Of a stretch of 61,315 nucleotides of DNA, positions 28,338 to 40,009 are shown in pieces (the stretch's first letter is position 1; every line of letters begins with the position of its first letter). The position numbers were made by a program, and so were the translations under genes. Below the pieces are notes generated by a model that saw only the letters and a program-made list of their open reading frames with translations, was not told where the DNA came from and ran no database searches. Origin of the DNA: Protostelium mycophagum. Lineage: Eukaryota > Evosea > Variosea > Protosteliida > Protosteliaceae. The DNA is taken from the NCBI GenBank assembly GCA_002081555.1, contig KV920936.1, positions 3,150 to 64,464 of the forward strand. Direction: 5' to 3'.

Positions 28338-29212
28338 AGTTCAATCCTCTGCAATATCACTAAAATACCTACAGAAAGCCAAAAGCAGGAACTGAACAGC
28401 ACAATATTTTGACATTAGCACCCCTACCTTCACGTTTTGCCCTGCTGCCGATTGGAAATCCTGATGCAGAGATTCCCAAGAAAGAGGTGAGATATTGCTG
28501 AAGTATAGTTGTTGACAACTGAAGACAATGCCAAAGAAGAGTACCACAACAGCTCCCACAAAAAAGGACACTGAGAAGCAGAAAGGGTGGTCTCTCTTTT
28601 GAATAACCCAGAAATAAATACATTCTGCTGCAGGTGAAGATGTCTTGCACAAAGAAATAAAGAATGGTGACTTGATATCTGGAGCCTTTTTCAAGAAAAC
28701 CAGGAAAGGCAAGGAAATTATTGGGTTGCTTGCCCAGAATTGACAAACTACAACTTGCAATACTTGTATTCTGAACAGTGAACATTCTGAACCAAAAATA
28801 CAAACTTCTTTGCCATGGTGGTGATCTATTTCTCTTTCATATTTGGAATCTTAGTTGTGGGCAGAGTGCTAGGATAAGACCTCTTTGGCTAAAGAGTTTA
28901 AAGAGCTATTGTTTTCCTTAGTTGAAGAAGAGAATAAAGACTCTCTAGACCAGACTCAGAAATAAATAAAGTGCCTCCATCTATAAATTGTTCAAATATG
29001 TCATTATAAGAGTTTCACGATTTACATATAAAAAAATATTACTATTTAGAATTATTAAATTCAATAAAAAATGAAAATCATCAAAAATATCATCTTTGGC
29101 AAGAGAACTGCTGATGTCATTGATAGCTGGCTGATGAGTACATCCTTCATGTGCCAAAACTCTTTACTATGGGAAGATGTCCTTCAACAAAAACCTTTTA
29201 ATCTTATCACCT
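28338..29212. other. Convergent 3' region, no convincing gene
   Basis: Lies between the 3' ends of COG1 and the JMJD8-like gene. On the minus strand, 28375-28800 is open in two overlapping frames, one very hydrophobic (CFSVSFFVGAVVVLFFGIVF). Neither frame starts with ATG and neither resembles a known family. A minus-strand ATG at 28816 opens only 22 codons (MAKKFVFLVQN...). Either a small membrane protein with unresolved splicing is present or the openness is chance. The rest, 28830-29210, is AT-rich with no signal. Confidence 0.35.
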
Positions 29213-30556
29213 TTATATAAAAACACTTATGAATACTGATTGTCCTAAATTCAAAGTGGCATGCCACCAGCCATGAGGCAAGTACAAGATCTCTTTAGGT
29301 CTCAAGACACATTCCTGAAGTCTGTAATCCTGTTGTGTTGGATATATGTCTGTGTACCATTTTAATGTACTCTCATTAGGATCAAATACGGGTCTGGCTT
29401 TTGGCGGGAGCAAAAACCACCTCTGTATGCTGTCAAAAATATAAACAACTTGGAACTTCCATAAAATGGCCATTTAAGAAGATGCAGACTAGAGAATGAT
29501 GAAGTTGTACTAATCTACTGACCTTCATTCCGTGGAGGACTTCTGCAAATACAGCACCATGCGTGTGAAATGGGACCTAGAATATAATTAACTTGATTCT
29601 CCGTGAGATTTCGCACTGTTGTGCAGTTTCAAATTTCAACCCAAGAGTTTTTCTTCGTTGTAGACAGAAAAAGAAAGATTTATTTGTGAGGACAGTATAA
29701 TCATACAATATGACGTCATCAGGATCTCACCCCAGTACCCGAGCCGCCTAGACCCCAAGAGATAGTGCCACGCAATAACGCATCAGGATATGGAGGTTTC
29801 ACGTAATGAGCGAAGAGTGGCGCAAACTCATCAAGATCATTGTCACCGAAATGGTACAAAGTGTCCTTTCCGTTTCTGTCACCGTTGAGATCCCGTCATT
29901 GATTCGATTTTAGGACATGTTGCATTGATGGGAAGAAATAATGATGACGTTTTTGCAGCAAAATGACGACGAAACTCTGTTTCAGGATTTTCGATGCAAC
30001 ATAGAATCAATAGATAAGAATGAGAACCTGTCCATTGATTGCTCTTCCATCATGTTCTGGATGTAGTCTTTAAATACCACTTTGGTCTTGTCGTAAGAAT
30101 GTGTATTCGCCGTGCTCAATTTGACGATGTAGTTTCCATATTCTTGGAGAAGATTCTTTCTCTCATTTAATCGTCTGAACAGTTGATTGTCTGTCACATC
30201 TGTTATGATCACTGGCCTGAAGCGTCGATCAGTGTTCAAAGAATTTAATATTTGATACATACTCTGTGGTCTGAAAATTCTTCATAAATTCGTCCAAAGT
30301 GAGCCCTGATTTTTTCGGTATGTTGCATTTTTCAGAGTAAAGTAATGAATCAAAAGTTAGATCCCATTCCTAAAGTCATTAATACGCACTGTAAACTATC
30401 TTCATACCTTATCATCTATTTGATCGTGCAGAATGGACTGTGTGGAATTGCAATATGTGATTTCGTCCGCAATGATCAGGCTTCATGGATCAGACAACGT
30501 TTGAATTGGAGGAGTCACCTCAGAGACAATGCGAGAAAAAGAGCGTGTGCTCTCAT
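29213..30556 (-). CDS. JmjC-domain protein, JMJD8-like, secretory pathway
   Basis: Minus-strand ATG at 30556 gives MRAHALFLALSL, and after a short intron SLIIADEITYCNSTQ: a signal peptide followed by a lumenal protein. Downstream exons match the JMJD8 order. They are SGLTLDEFMKNF; PVIITDVTDNQLFRRLNERK; YIVKLSTANTHSYDKTKVVF; GKDTLYHFGDNDLDEF; LLRGTISWGLGGSGTG; PFHTHGAVFAEVLHGM; RWFLLPPKARPVFDPNESTL; and LYLPHGWWHATLNLGQSVFI. The cupin-fold metal ligands would be the His in PFHTHG and the distal His in GWWHAT. In animals JMJD8 sits in the ER lumen and hydroxylase activity is unproven. The start lies 70 bp from the divergent GNAT gene. Plus-oriented CTTCGTTGTAGAC sits in one intron, opposite to gene direction. 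Confidence 0.9.
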
Positions 30557-30626
30557 TTTGATGTTGTTAATGAACTGCTTTACGTAATATTTGTTTTTTG
30601 TGATCTCATCGAAATCACATCGAGTT
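30557..30626. promoter_or_regulatory. 70-bp spacer shared by two divergent genes
   Basis: Only 70 bases separate the start codons of the JMJD8-like gene (minus) and the GNAT gene (plus). Both promoters and both 5' leaders must fit here or overlap the opposite gene. The sequence is T/A-rich on the left half and carries ATCACATCGA near the plus start. No named element could be assigned. Confidence 0.4.
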
Positions 30627-31302
30627 ATGAGCGGGTACGAGATTATCACGGTGGACAATGAGTCTGATTTGAAGGACTGTTTCGAAGTCCGAATGAAAGT
30701 GAATACACCAATTAATTCTGATCAGGTTTTTAATCGGATTTAGGTGTTTGTCCATGAACAAGGATATTCTGCAGACATAGAGGTGGATGAGTGAGTAAAG
30801 ACAAGATGAAAAGTGTTGATTTTGATAGCTGGGATAAAAAATGTACACATTTTCTCTTGCGGGAGACACCTTCAAAGCGTCCATTAGGCACTGTCAGATT
30901 TTACCCACCACGTAGGTCGCTTTCTTCTTGTTTTTTGGCTGACGTCCATAGTGAGTAAATTAGGAAGGCTTGCCGTTCTTGATGAATGCAGAGGTAAAGG
31001 GTATGGAGTGGCACTCTGCAACCGATTACGCGATCACGTCGAGAATTTAGGAGGTCATTCGTTCATTCTTGCCGGTGTGCAGGTGCCTTTATTTTGCAAA
31101 CTTTTTGTACATTTATGAATCATTTGTGTACAAAGTATCTCCCACCTTTTCTCCAAGATTATTTTCGTTGGTTGTAAGATTGAATGAGGATCAGGTACCT
31201 AGGATGGGATTCTATGCAAAATTAGGATTTGTGGAAGAAGGTGAAGAATATTTAGACGAAGGACAGCCACACAAGATGATGAGGCTCATCTTGAAGAAAT
31301 AA
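30627..31302 (+). CDS. GNAT-family N-acetyltransferase
   Basis: ATG at 30627 starts MSGYEIITVDNESDLKDCFE. The exons then read VFVHEQGYSADIEVDE, THFLLRETPSKRPLGTVRFY and GRLAVLDECRGKGYGVALCN. The last contains the acetyl-CoA pyrophosphate loop of the Q/RxxGxG/A type (RGKGYG). It ends RMGFYAKLGFVEEGEEYLDE, GQPHKMMRLILKK and a stop at 31302. The FYxKLGF segment is the usual motif B of small-molecule GNATs such as YjcF/ElaA-like enzymes. The substrate cannot be told from sequence. It is cut by three or four short introns. Confidence 0.88.
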
Positions 31303-31661
31303 ACCAAATTTTGAGCTGTACAATCCCTGGAATTTTAGCAATTCTCCAATGTAGCTCTGTTCGGTGAAAAAAGTCTTCTTGGGTTACAACCACTCTGGGG
31401 GTTGCTTCTGGGGGCTGTTTCGTCGGAATGAGATTTCGCGGAACGTTGTCGTAGTGGTGAATATAAACGGACAAGTCACGGTAACAACCGTGCGATTGGA
31501 AGGGTGGTGTTTGTAAATTTCACCAGACACTCACTTCCCCCCGCCAATCGGATCGGCGATCGACCACAGCCCCCGACAGAAGAAAAGATATACGCAGAGA
31601 CTAACCTAACTTTAACATGTGGGTTCATTGTCATATGCATTTATAACATACGGACAGAAAA
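31303..31661. other. Spacer between GNAT and SEC14-like genes
   Basis: Tandem plus-strand genes flank this stretch, so it should contain a terminator or poly(A) region and the promoter of the lipid-transfer gene. A minus-strand open stretch with no ATG (about 31286-31474) is not supported as a gene. A GATCGGCGATCGACC patch at about 31550 is locally palindromic. Confidence 0.3.
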
Positions 31662-32990
31662 ATGGTTTTAGAAGAGTTAGAAGACAATGGTTACGGTTAT
31701 CCAGGACGTTTGAATGCGAAACAGCAAGACGCACTTGATGATTTCGAGTCACAACTGAAACAATGGAGAGAGGAGAACAAAGACGAGGTAGTTCTGAATC
31801 TTTTATTCGTCTACTGATTGTTGAGATTGAGTGAAGAGTAATCATCTATTTAGGCCGATATGGAGGACTACGTCATTTCGGGTTTAGAGGCAGAAGGACA
31901 CAATGCACAAACTGTACATTTGAAATTTTTAAGAGCGCGTGGTTTTGATGTGAAGGTACTTTTTTGTTTTCCAGATGATCACAAACATTTTAAACAAGCT
32001 GAATCAATCAGGTCGCTTTGGAGTTATATAAGGCCAGTCTAACATGGGCCGTAAGATTCCAGGATATTGGTGTGAAGAACATCAAAAGGGAGACCATCCA
32101 AAACGAGATCAACTCTGGTAAGTATTTTCATCTGCAGAATCTAAAGATCCAGCACTCATTCAGCTGCAGGAAAATGCTTGGCGTGGGGCAAAGACAATGA
32201 CGGAAGACCTTGCATTTGGGTCAGAGCCGCATTACACAAGAAGAGTAAATCAGATCCACAGGAATTAGAGAGATACATGGCATGGTTCTTCGACAAATCA
32301 AAACAGGTGATGACCAATTCTGAAAGTGAAATTCACAGCTTTAGATTGTGAAGGCGCCTGTAGAGACGGCCACTGTCATCATCGATCTGAGCAACGTCGG
32401 AATGGACAGTCTTGTAAGTGTTAATTTCCATTTACAAAAACAGATTCCGCCTCGCCAGCGACTACACCTTTGTCGATTAAAAAAAAAGAAAGGGGTATTT
32501 GTCAACAAAAACGAAAATTTCACGGAATTTTATCTCGTTGTAGATCCTCATTTTTGTAGGATGTCACTGCAGCAAGAGCCATGGCAGACATGCTCGGGCA
32601 GCGTTACCCTGAGAGTCTAGGTTTGTTCCCATAATTCACGATTTTTCAACGAAAAATCCATGAAAAATTTGACTTTTTGAACGTAAAATGATGACGTAAA
32701 GGGTACGGGCTGCTTGTAGATTCACCTTGGGTCTTTTCTGCATTTTGGAAGGTGATCAAGCCTTTCATCGACCCCAGAACCATCAAGAAGATCAGATTGA
32801 TCAGCAGAAAAGAACTCAGCCAGGTGAGAAGAGACATTTCACCTCGTTGTAGATTGACACCCTACAGTTCATCCCCACCACAGAGATACCAAGTGAATTT
32901 GGCGGGAAAGCAATTTATGAGAAGGATCACGACCCCATTCTTGCCCTCGCCGCAAATATGGAGAACCCATCAGAACATAAACCAGAATGA
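31662..32990 (+). CDS. SEC14-like CRAL-TRIO lipid-transfer protein
   Basis: ATG at 31662 starts MVLEELEDNGYGYPGRLNAK. The helical CRAL-TRIO N-terminal region comes first (QTVHLKFLRARGFDVK, then YKASLTWAVRFQDIGVKNIK). The lipid-binding lobe follows: WGKDNDGRPCIWVRAALHKK, VETATVIIDLSNVGMDSL, MADMLGQRYPESL, GLLVDSPWVFSAFWKVIKPF, IDPRTIKKIRLISRKELSQ, then TTEIPSEFGGKAIYEKDHDP. This order is that of Sec14/phosphatidylinositol-transfer family members. The last intron (32824-32852) is only 29 nt and ends CCTCGTTGTAG. The protein ends ENPSEHKPE with TGA at 32988. It likely exchanges phosphoinositide or phosphatidylcholine on cytosolic membrane faces; the ligand is not deducible. Confidence 0.92.
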
Positions 32991-33032
32991 TTTTCAATTG
33001 TGAAATACTATGTATTCTACAACTAGCCTTAG

Positions 33033-33697
33033 CTATTTTCCCGCCAAAACAGTCGCAGTTGAGGAAATCTTCCAGCCAAGTTCTGCGACTTCTACAACGA
33101 GTCAATTCTAACTGATAGAGTATGGATGTACTTGTTGGGGCTTGAGCTTCCCAGTCATCGTCTTTCTTATAGGCCTCTATTGCCATGGGATAGTCATAGA
33201 AATGTTCTTCCTTACACTTTGGCCGCTGAATTATCGCATTGCATCTCAGTCGCAAACCTGGAAAAAGTGAACATCATTGCAAGACAATCATGCACTACCT
33301 TTTGATCAACCTTCTCATGGCAAGCTTTTTGGCCATTAATGACGAACAAGTCTCTTCGAGATCGAGGACTGTAGTGCTCGAATCACAGGGGATCATCACC
33401 TTAGATCTGGAGTGCAAATCCTCAGCTCTCATCAACTTGTTGCACATGCGAATGGTGTCTGCCTGAAGAGGTCACACCAGCACGATTGTCATGTTCATCA
33501 CTTACTTTAGTGTTGTACTTGAGGGATAAACCTTGTAAGGTGTCTGTGAATTTGACCAGATGCCAGAAAAACTTTCCACTTTCATCGACATCACTTTGTG
33601 TGGGTAGGACGATGCGAGCATTTGCCGCTGACTCATCAGAGATGCCATCGTCCAAACAAGGAGTCAAGTATTGAAATTGCTGAGGAATTGATCCCAT
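33033..33697 (-). CDS. Intracellular LysM-domain protein (LYSMD1/2-like)
   Basis: ATG at 33697 starts MGSIPQQFQYLTPCLDDGIS. The LysM domain is FWHLVKFTDTLQGLSLKYNT, completed after an intron by ADTIRMCNKLMRAEDLHSRS and KVMIPCD. The DTLQGLSLKYxxxxxxIxxxNKL pattern is close to eukaryotic LYSMD proteins, not secreted chitin receptors, and there is no signal peptide. Downstream exons encode a charged tail (GLRLRCNAIIQRPKCKEEHF, then YPMAIEAYKKDDDWEAQAPT). After the intron that ends TTGACTCGTTGTAG the tail closes KVAELGWKISSTATVLAGK, with TAG at 33033-33035. Function of the family is poorly known; LYSMD proteins have been tied to endomembrane sites. Confidence 0.82.
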
Positions 33698-33767
33698 CTG
33701 GCCCTTCTCTCTTTATGTTTTATGCTTCGCGTTGGGTTGTGAATTCACAAAACTGATAACGGGAATG

Positions 33768-33998
33768 TCAAGACTTCTTCCAAAAACAAAAAATCCAGGC
33801 GTGAGGTTGCATTGCTTGTGGTAATCCAACGCACGTGCGTTGCCCTCTGAAGACGGAAATTCCATCTGCCTCATATTCAATGGATGGTCTATATCTCAAC
33901 ACCAATCTGACTCTCCTCACAAGCTGCAAGTTGGCGACCTTCTGGGACAGCATTATCCAGAACGCGAGGTTCTTTCTTCTCTTGGTGTTTTTATACAT
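33768..33998 (-). CDS. Possible small basic ORF, unsupported
   Basis: An ATG-initiated 76-codon frame in the divergent spacer between the LysM and kelch genes. It starts MYKNTKRRKNLAFWIMLSQK and ends HAWIFCFWKKS. It is Arg/Lys-rich at the N-terminus, which would suit a mitochondrial or nuclear peptide, but no family is recognised. The spacer also has to carry two promoters. It may be chance. Confidence 0.2.
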   Translation of the reverse strand: MYKNTKRRKNLAFWIMLSQKVANLQLVRRVRLVLRYRPSIEYEADGISVFRGQRTCVGLPQAMQPHAWIFCFWKKS

Positions 33999-34072
33999 GT
34001 GCGCTTCTTGCTTGTGTAGATGTCTAATACTTTCGTTGTGAACGGAACTGGTCTTTGCTTGGCAATCTCAAC

Positions 34073-35602
34073 ATGGTGCGAGGTATTTGGAACCGCAAAG
34101 AATTTAGAGGCGATGCACCTATTCCAAGATCCTCTCAAGTTTTAGTCGTACATGATCATAAAGCATTCATTTTTTCTGGCGAGAACCTTCCAAGAACCCC
34201 TGCGGATCCACGAGGACTTCATTATCTCGTAGATATTCGTGACGGAACTGCGATCGCACATAAGACAGAAGATGGTCCTTCGTCTCGTGTCGGAGCAGCA
34301 GGATCTGTTTTAAATGGAGAGATCATCGTATGGGGAGGAAGAGGTGACACCATTGCCCATGTAAAATTCTCAATCAGTGCAGGAGGCAAAGAGATGACCC
34401 CATTAGAGGAGGATTCAGGACCTTGGCTTTTCTCTCAGAATAAATGGACCAAGATCAAGACATCTGGTGAACCACCCATCCCCAGAAGTTATCACACGAT
34501 GGTGCACTCTGGTCAAGGTATTTTGATGCCTAGTATTGTCTCTGGCTTTGAATAGAAATATTCATCCCATCATCGACTAAAACATGTTCAAAGAAGTCAC
34601 TTTGGTGAAGAAAAACAGAAAAACCAGCTTTATTGTCTCATCTACCAACACAAATCATCCAATGATTCTTTGAAGCCATCTATGTACACGCTGGCTGCCC
34701 CGCTTCTGGACGGCTTGGCACTCTGCATTCTCTCCAATCTAATTTTGAATGGAAAGCGCTTAGCGAAGCTCCTGCGCCTGGCCGCGGGGGTACCGCTTTG
34801 GCCACCGCAGACATCAACGGAAGGTGCGTCATTTCATCTTCGCTTTGATGCAAGATCATCACGAATATCAAAGACAAAATTAGCCTCACAGTTTAATTGA
34901 CACAACTCCAGACAAGTTCTATTGAGATGGGGTGGCTTTGCCGGCTATGAACTTGGCGCTGACAACTCTCTTGATGTGTATAATATTGTAGAGGACAGGT
35001 GGGATACGTATAAGCCACGTGCTGATGAGAAGAATGGACTTCCTGGACCCCGCTCTGTTCATGGTTTTGTCGGTGTGAGAGGTATGTAATATCGCGTTAT
35101 AGATGCAATTGTAAACCCAGTCGATTATTTGTTTCAAATTCGGCGGGAAATGAAGGTTTTTGAAATTCAAATGAAACAGGACCTCCCAATATCGTCGCTG
35201 TTTTATTTTACGGAGAAAACGATCCCTCTTCTCTGGGCCATGCCGGGGCTGGAAAATTCTGGGATGATGCATGGGCTCTGTCTTACAAGCACGAAGACGC
35301 CAGCAACGAAACTGGCGGATTTTTCTGGACCAAGATAGAGGTGAATTCTTGTCTCTTTAAGGAAATAGAATCTTTTGTCAAAAATATGCAAATCTTCTTT
35401 TAATGGTCATATCTTTCAATTAGAAGACCAAAGATTGGGAGAATACTGACTATTGTAGATAGAGGGAGAGAAGCCTGAGAGCAGGGGGTGGTTTGCTTCA
35501 GATGTGTACAGACATGAAGAGGGTGACGATGTCGTCATGCATGGAGGACTCCTGCCCAACAACGAAAGAAGCAATGAGTTGTGGGTCCTGAAGATCCAAT
35601 AA
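34073..35602 (+). CDS. Kelch-repeat beta-propeller protein
   Basis: ATG at 34073 starts MVRGIWNRKEFRGDAPIPRS. Successive kelch blades can be seen: SSQVLVVHDHKAFIFSGENL; SSRVGAAGSVLNGEIIVWGG; PPIPRSYHTMVHSGQ; IYVHAGCPASGRLGTLHSL; PGRGGTALATADING; LRWGGFAGYELGADNSLDVY; PGPRSVHGFVGVR; and WFASDVYRHEEGDDVVMHGG. It ends SNELWVLKIQ with TAA at 35600. The double-Gly and spaced aromatic pattern (RxGA...IIVWGG) is that of kelch propellers found in amoebae and fungi, with no BTB, F-box or TM segment. A protein-interaction role is likely; partner unknown. The intron at about 34517-34669 is unusually long for this window. Confidence 0.85.
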
Positions 35603-35728
35603 ACTACAAATCAAGTTTTTTAAAGCAATTCAAAGTTGTTTACAAGCTCGTATTTCTGTCTGCAGAATAAAACAATACAATATATGTGATATGAATATGT
35701 TCAAGAGAAATTGTGGAACGTCTACAAC

Positions 35729-38700
35729 ATGGCAAAACAGAAACCTAAAAGCAAGTTACAGGGTGATTGCAGTTTTTTCTTTTTTGCAGCCCTAACACTA
35801 AACAGCTATACAAGAAAAACAGGATACCACCTATTAACTGTGTTCTGTAGAGATGACTAAGTCTGAGTCAGGAAAACATTGTAAATAGGATATTACCAAC
35901 TCATATTGGATTCCACCTATTTGCTAGCTGCTCAAAAAGATTAAACTGCCAACTTAAAGATGCCATCTCATTTGAGTAGAGAGATACAACTATCTTGACC
36001 TTTTTTTGTTTTGTTTATATCTCTCTTATGCACAATTTTTTTGTCTACTTAGAACTATATATATTTCTTTGTTGTTTGTTTCTATTCTCTATTGTGTAAG
36101 TATATGCATATCTAATACTTAAAATAATTCTGAGTCTAATTCCTTTAGAGGAAGTTCTGCATCCTCAGCTCGACTCGCTCTTGGAAACAGAACATGACTC
36201 GATTGCCAGGCCAGTTGTAGAACAGGCCAGCTTGCGGCTGGATGAACGAGGAAATGCGATTGGTTGTCATGATACAAAGATGAATGAGTCTTTCTGGGAC
36301 ACACAATTCATCTCTCATAGAGAAAGAATTGGACAGAAGGGAATCACTCTAGATAAAGTGGTAGGTGTCTTAATCATCTTTTACTTCATCTCGTTGATCT
36401 CTTCGTTTTCAGCCCCAAGATGTCTTGCATGATGCACTCCGGTGTGTTAATGAGGCAGTGGAGATGGAGGTGAAGAAACTAAACAAAGGACCGTGAGCTA
36501 ATTATCCCATAAATGACTGCTGACAACGCCAGCTTGGATCATTTTCTGCAATCGAAACTGTATGAGAACATTTTAAAAGTTGTCATCGTAATACATCTCG
36601 CTTTGGCTTATATAGAACAACCAAATGACTACACCCATGGAATAGCGCTTGCCAGAGTAAGTAATCAGCCGTAACTTGTCTCATGAAAATAAAGCTGGCT
36701 TTATTTTTAGAGCTCCTCTGCATTGGAATTTGGTTATCTCGCTGGGTGCTTCGTTATATCAAGAATGGGAAGAAGATGAAGAAGGCGTTCACAGGAGCAT
36801 GGACGAGTGTCACTCTGATCTCATCCATTGCGACGGTGATCGACATCTTGTTTGCCATCTCAACGGGTCGGTATTGGTTCAGACCTTCTAGAGCTCTAAG
36901 AGGTAAGTCTTGACCAACAAACATGTGTTCATTGTTATTGGCTCTGCCACAAGGTAGAGCTGCAATGCAATAAAAATTTTACTGAAAGATTCTGAGAAAT
37001 TTCAGTGATTTTTCTGGGTGATCTCAACTCTTCAACACGAAGACAGACCCGTCTGATCGTGATGACCTTCCTCGCCATGTTGAAGATTCTCACCATTTTG
37101 TGGATCTTCATTCTGATGTACACCATCATCGGTGTATTGTGCATACAAGATGTCGTCCCTGGAGGTGATAAGTCCTATCATTTTTCGGCTTTACACGAAT
37201 AAAATTTTATTTTCATTTGGGAAAAATCTAGAAGAAAAAGTGTAAATTTTGCAAGAAATGAGGGCCACTAACTGAAAGTGTAGACCCTTACTTTGTTACA
37301 TTTTTGGAGGCCTTGCTTAACATGATCACGTGTCTCTCCACCGCGAATTTTCCAGACGTCATGGTAAGTCCTCGTTGTAGATGGTCATCTCCCGGTTGTT
37401 TTCACACCTCCAAAGGTTTGATATTTACATCGTTGTAGATACCTGCGTATAATTATTCTGCTTGGTATTCTCTCTATTTTATTTCTTTTCTATCGTTGTG
37501 TCTATTTTTAGGCATGAACTTGGTGTTGGCTTTTGGGTACAACACGTTTCAACAAATTGCAACCCAACAATTGGTCAATAAATACATGGTGCAGGTGGGT
37601 ATTCAGAGAAGATTCCACGAACATTCTCTCAAATCTCCATGATATCTCGGTGATGACATCGTTGTAGAGAAAGAAATTATTGGAGGCTTTCTACATTTTG
37701 GATGAGGCTGAAACAAGAGCTATTCGTACTAGCTTTATCACAAAGCAGACTTTCTACCGTCTGGTTGTCACCGGGAACCGCTCCTGTGCAGGTGAAATCC
37801 CCACGAAATTTCGGGGAAACTGACTGGTTGTAGAGGAGTTATCTGAGGAGTTGGATCAGATGTCATCTAAGACTGTATCTCCTCTGAATTATTTCAGACT
37901 TTGCGATAAATATATCATGCAAAGACATCATCAATGGAACTGGTCATCTCTCGATAACCAAGAAGATCCAGGTAAAACTCGTGGAAAATTCACTGGATTT
38001 TGTTGTAAAATTCGTAGAATACAGACCCAGACCCAAGTCGGCTCAGTCACCAAGAGCTAAGAAGAATTCTCGGCCGGCAACACCGAATAAGACTGACAGA
38101 TCAATCAATATTTTAGATTTAGACGTGAGTTAATCCTTCTACACTAATTGATGACGTGTGATGACGTATTTAGTCAAACCGAGAGGAATACTCCATCGAT
38201 GACGAGCAATTAAATTACAATAAATGGAAGCAGATCACTCAACACTGGTAAGACAAAATAATGTTGTTTCTTATGGATATTTTTATTATGTGGATTTAAT
38301 CGTGTAGGGCATATGAAGGGGCCTTATGCACTTTGATCATCGGAAATGCTGCAGTTACGATCGTGACACTGGAGCAGAAACAGCTCGCCTTCTTAGGCAT
38401 TACATGGATTATGGACTCTATCTTTCTCGTTATCTTTATTGTAGAATGCTCTTTGAGACTCAAATACCTCAAGGGTTTGAAACGTTCCTGGAATAGGTAT
38501 GAATTTCACTGAAATTTCACTGACAACGCGAGGTTTGATGTGGCTATTTTGGGAATGTCGACAATCAGTAAGATCTTGACGACCCTCCTCGTTTTGTGTG
38601 AGTCATCAATAGTGATATCTTATTTCTTTGGAACGATGTCTTACTTTTACTGTACATCTTGTTCAGACCCTTCAATTTACGGTAACGAACCCCGTTTGTT

Positions 38701-39905
38701 AACGAGAAAACGGTCATAGAATCAATACAGTTTTGAGGAATGTGTGCATGAGATCTGACTGGTTGTAGTTATGGGTGAAGTCAAGATTATTGTGAAAATA
38801 GGTTGCCTCTTCAGAGCGATAAGAATCCTCAGAATCCTATCTGTAGTTGCAAAGTGAGACATCAATATTTATCTCCAAGATTGCAATTTCTTCAAAGCAA
38901 ACGTCTATCTCTCTGCGTAGAAGGCACAAAAAATAAATTCTGATGATGCATCACAGAATCAGACAGCTGGTGAGGACGATCGTGAGGTTGATTACTTTGA
39001 TCGGACAATATGCAGTCATCATTCTCTCTGTATATTATATATTCGCTGTAATAGGTATAACTGTATTCAATGGCGCACTGGTCAGGGGTCAGGTGGGTTT
39101 CATTCCGATGAAAGGAGCACGTGATGACGTGTACAGGAATCGTTGGTGGGGACGGGTTATGATGTTGGGGATTATTACAAGTTGATCAACTTCAATTCTT
39201 TTCAAAGCACCATGTTAACTCTCTTCCAGCTCATGGTGAAGTTTCTTCATTTTCTATACGAAAATATTTATATTTAAAACAGTTTGAAAGATTATTGATT
39301 TGAAAAATAATAACATAAAAAGGTGGTGAACAACTGGTTCGTCACTATGCGAGCAGTGATGGCCGTAATGGGCGATTTGGCGTGCATTTATTTCGTGGTA
39401 TTTTATCAGGTGTGTCATTCTAACTTTCACAATAAATTAAGACGTCATCAGATCATCGTGGCGGTCATTCTCAATCTGGCCATCGCTTTCACCATTGAAT
39501 CACTTAAATATTTGGCGGCAAAAGCAGAAGAGCAAAAAGGCATTCAATACAACAGAAAACAAATCGAAGGTAAGAATTCCAAGAATTGACCGACTACAAC
39601 GGAACAAATTCTGAGAAAATTTAGGCGGGAAGCAAAAGACAGAGTGGGACCAGTTCACGTTATCTGAACTAGAAGAGAAGATTCTGGACTCACAACTCAA
39701 GTCTGCCACTTCTTTTGAAGTAGAAAATCGTAAACAAAAGAGGAAGGTAGCTCGAAACAAGACCACTTCAACACGGCGGCAACTCTTTGCGAGCACAGGT
39801 AGTCCTGAGACGGAGATACCTATGGAGGAAGTCGTCGAGACCGTCATGAAGTATGATAAGAATGAAACTCCTGAGAAGATGAGGGATTCGGACGAGCGAG
39901 AATAA
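35729..39905 (+). CDS. Two-pore channel (TPC), endolysosomal cation channel
   Basis: Two six-helix voltage-gated-channel repeats in one chain, the hallmark of TPCs, which release Na+ or Ca2+ from acidic organelles. Repeat I has LYENILKVVIVIHLALAYIE, GIWLSRWVLRYIKNGKKMKK, SSIATVIDILFAISTGRYWF and the filter STANFPDVMIPAY, then FLGMNLVLAFGYNTFQQIA. The linker has an EF-hand-like helix region (LLEAFYILDEAETRAIRTSF; TVSPLNYFRLCDKYIMQRHH). Repeat II has LCTLIIGNAAVTIVTLEQKQ, FLVIFIVECSLRLKYLKGLK, the voltage-sensor-like CLFRAIRILRILSVVAKR and the filter VVNNWFVTMRAV. The tail is charged and stops at 39903. The first exon is uncertain: 35729-35762 (MAKQKPKSKLQ) joins in phase to the acceptor at 36148, but this would need a 386-nt intron. 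Confidence 0.9.
35763..36148 (+). other. AT-rich stretch upstream of TPC exon 2
   Basis: Either the first intron of the two-pore channel gene or its promoter. It is about 70 percent A+T with T-runs (36005-36090). No open frame with family resemblance and no structured RNA was seen. Confidence 0.4.
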
Positions 39906-40009
39906 TGGCACGGTAGATTACCGAGAGCCCGCGTTGTTACCGTAAAAGTTTTGATAAATTGTGATTTTAAATTTATTTTTAGAATCAACATCGACGTCAT
40001 CTTGTCATT

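Noticed and set aside
28341-28803. Hydrophobic minus-strand frames as a membrane protein gene
   Set aside because: No ATG, two overlapping frames, no family match, and a convergent 3' location.
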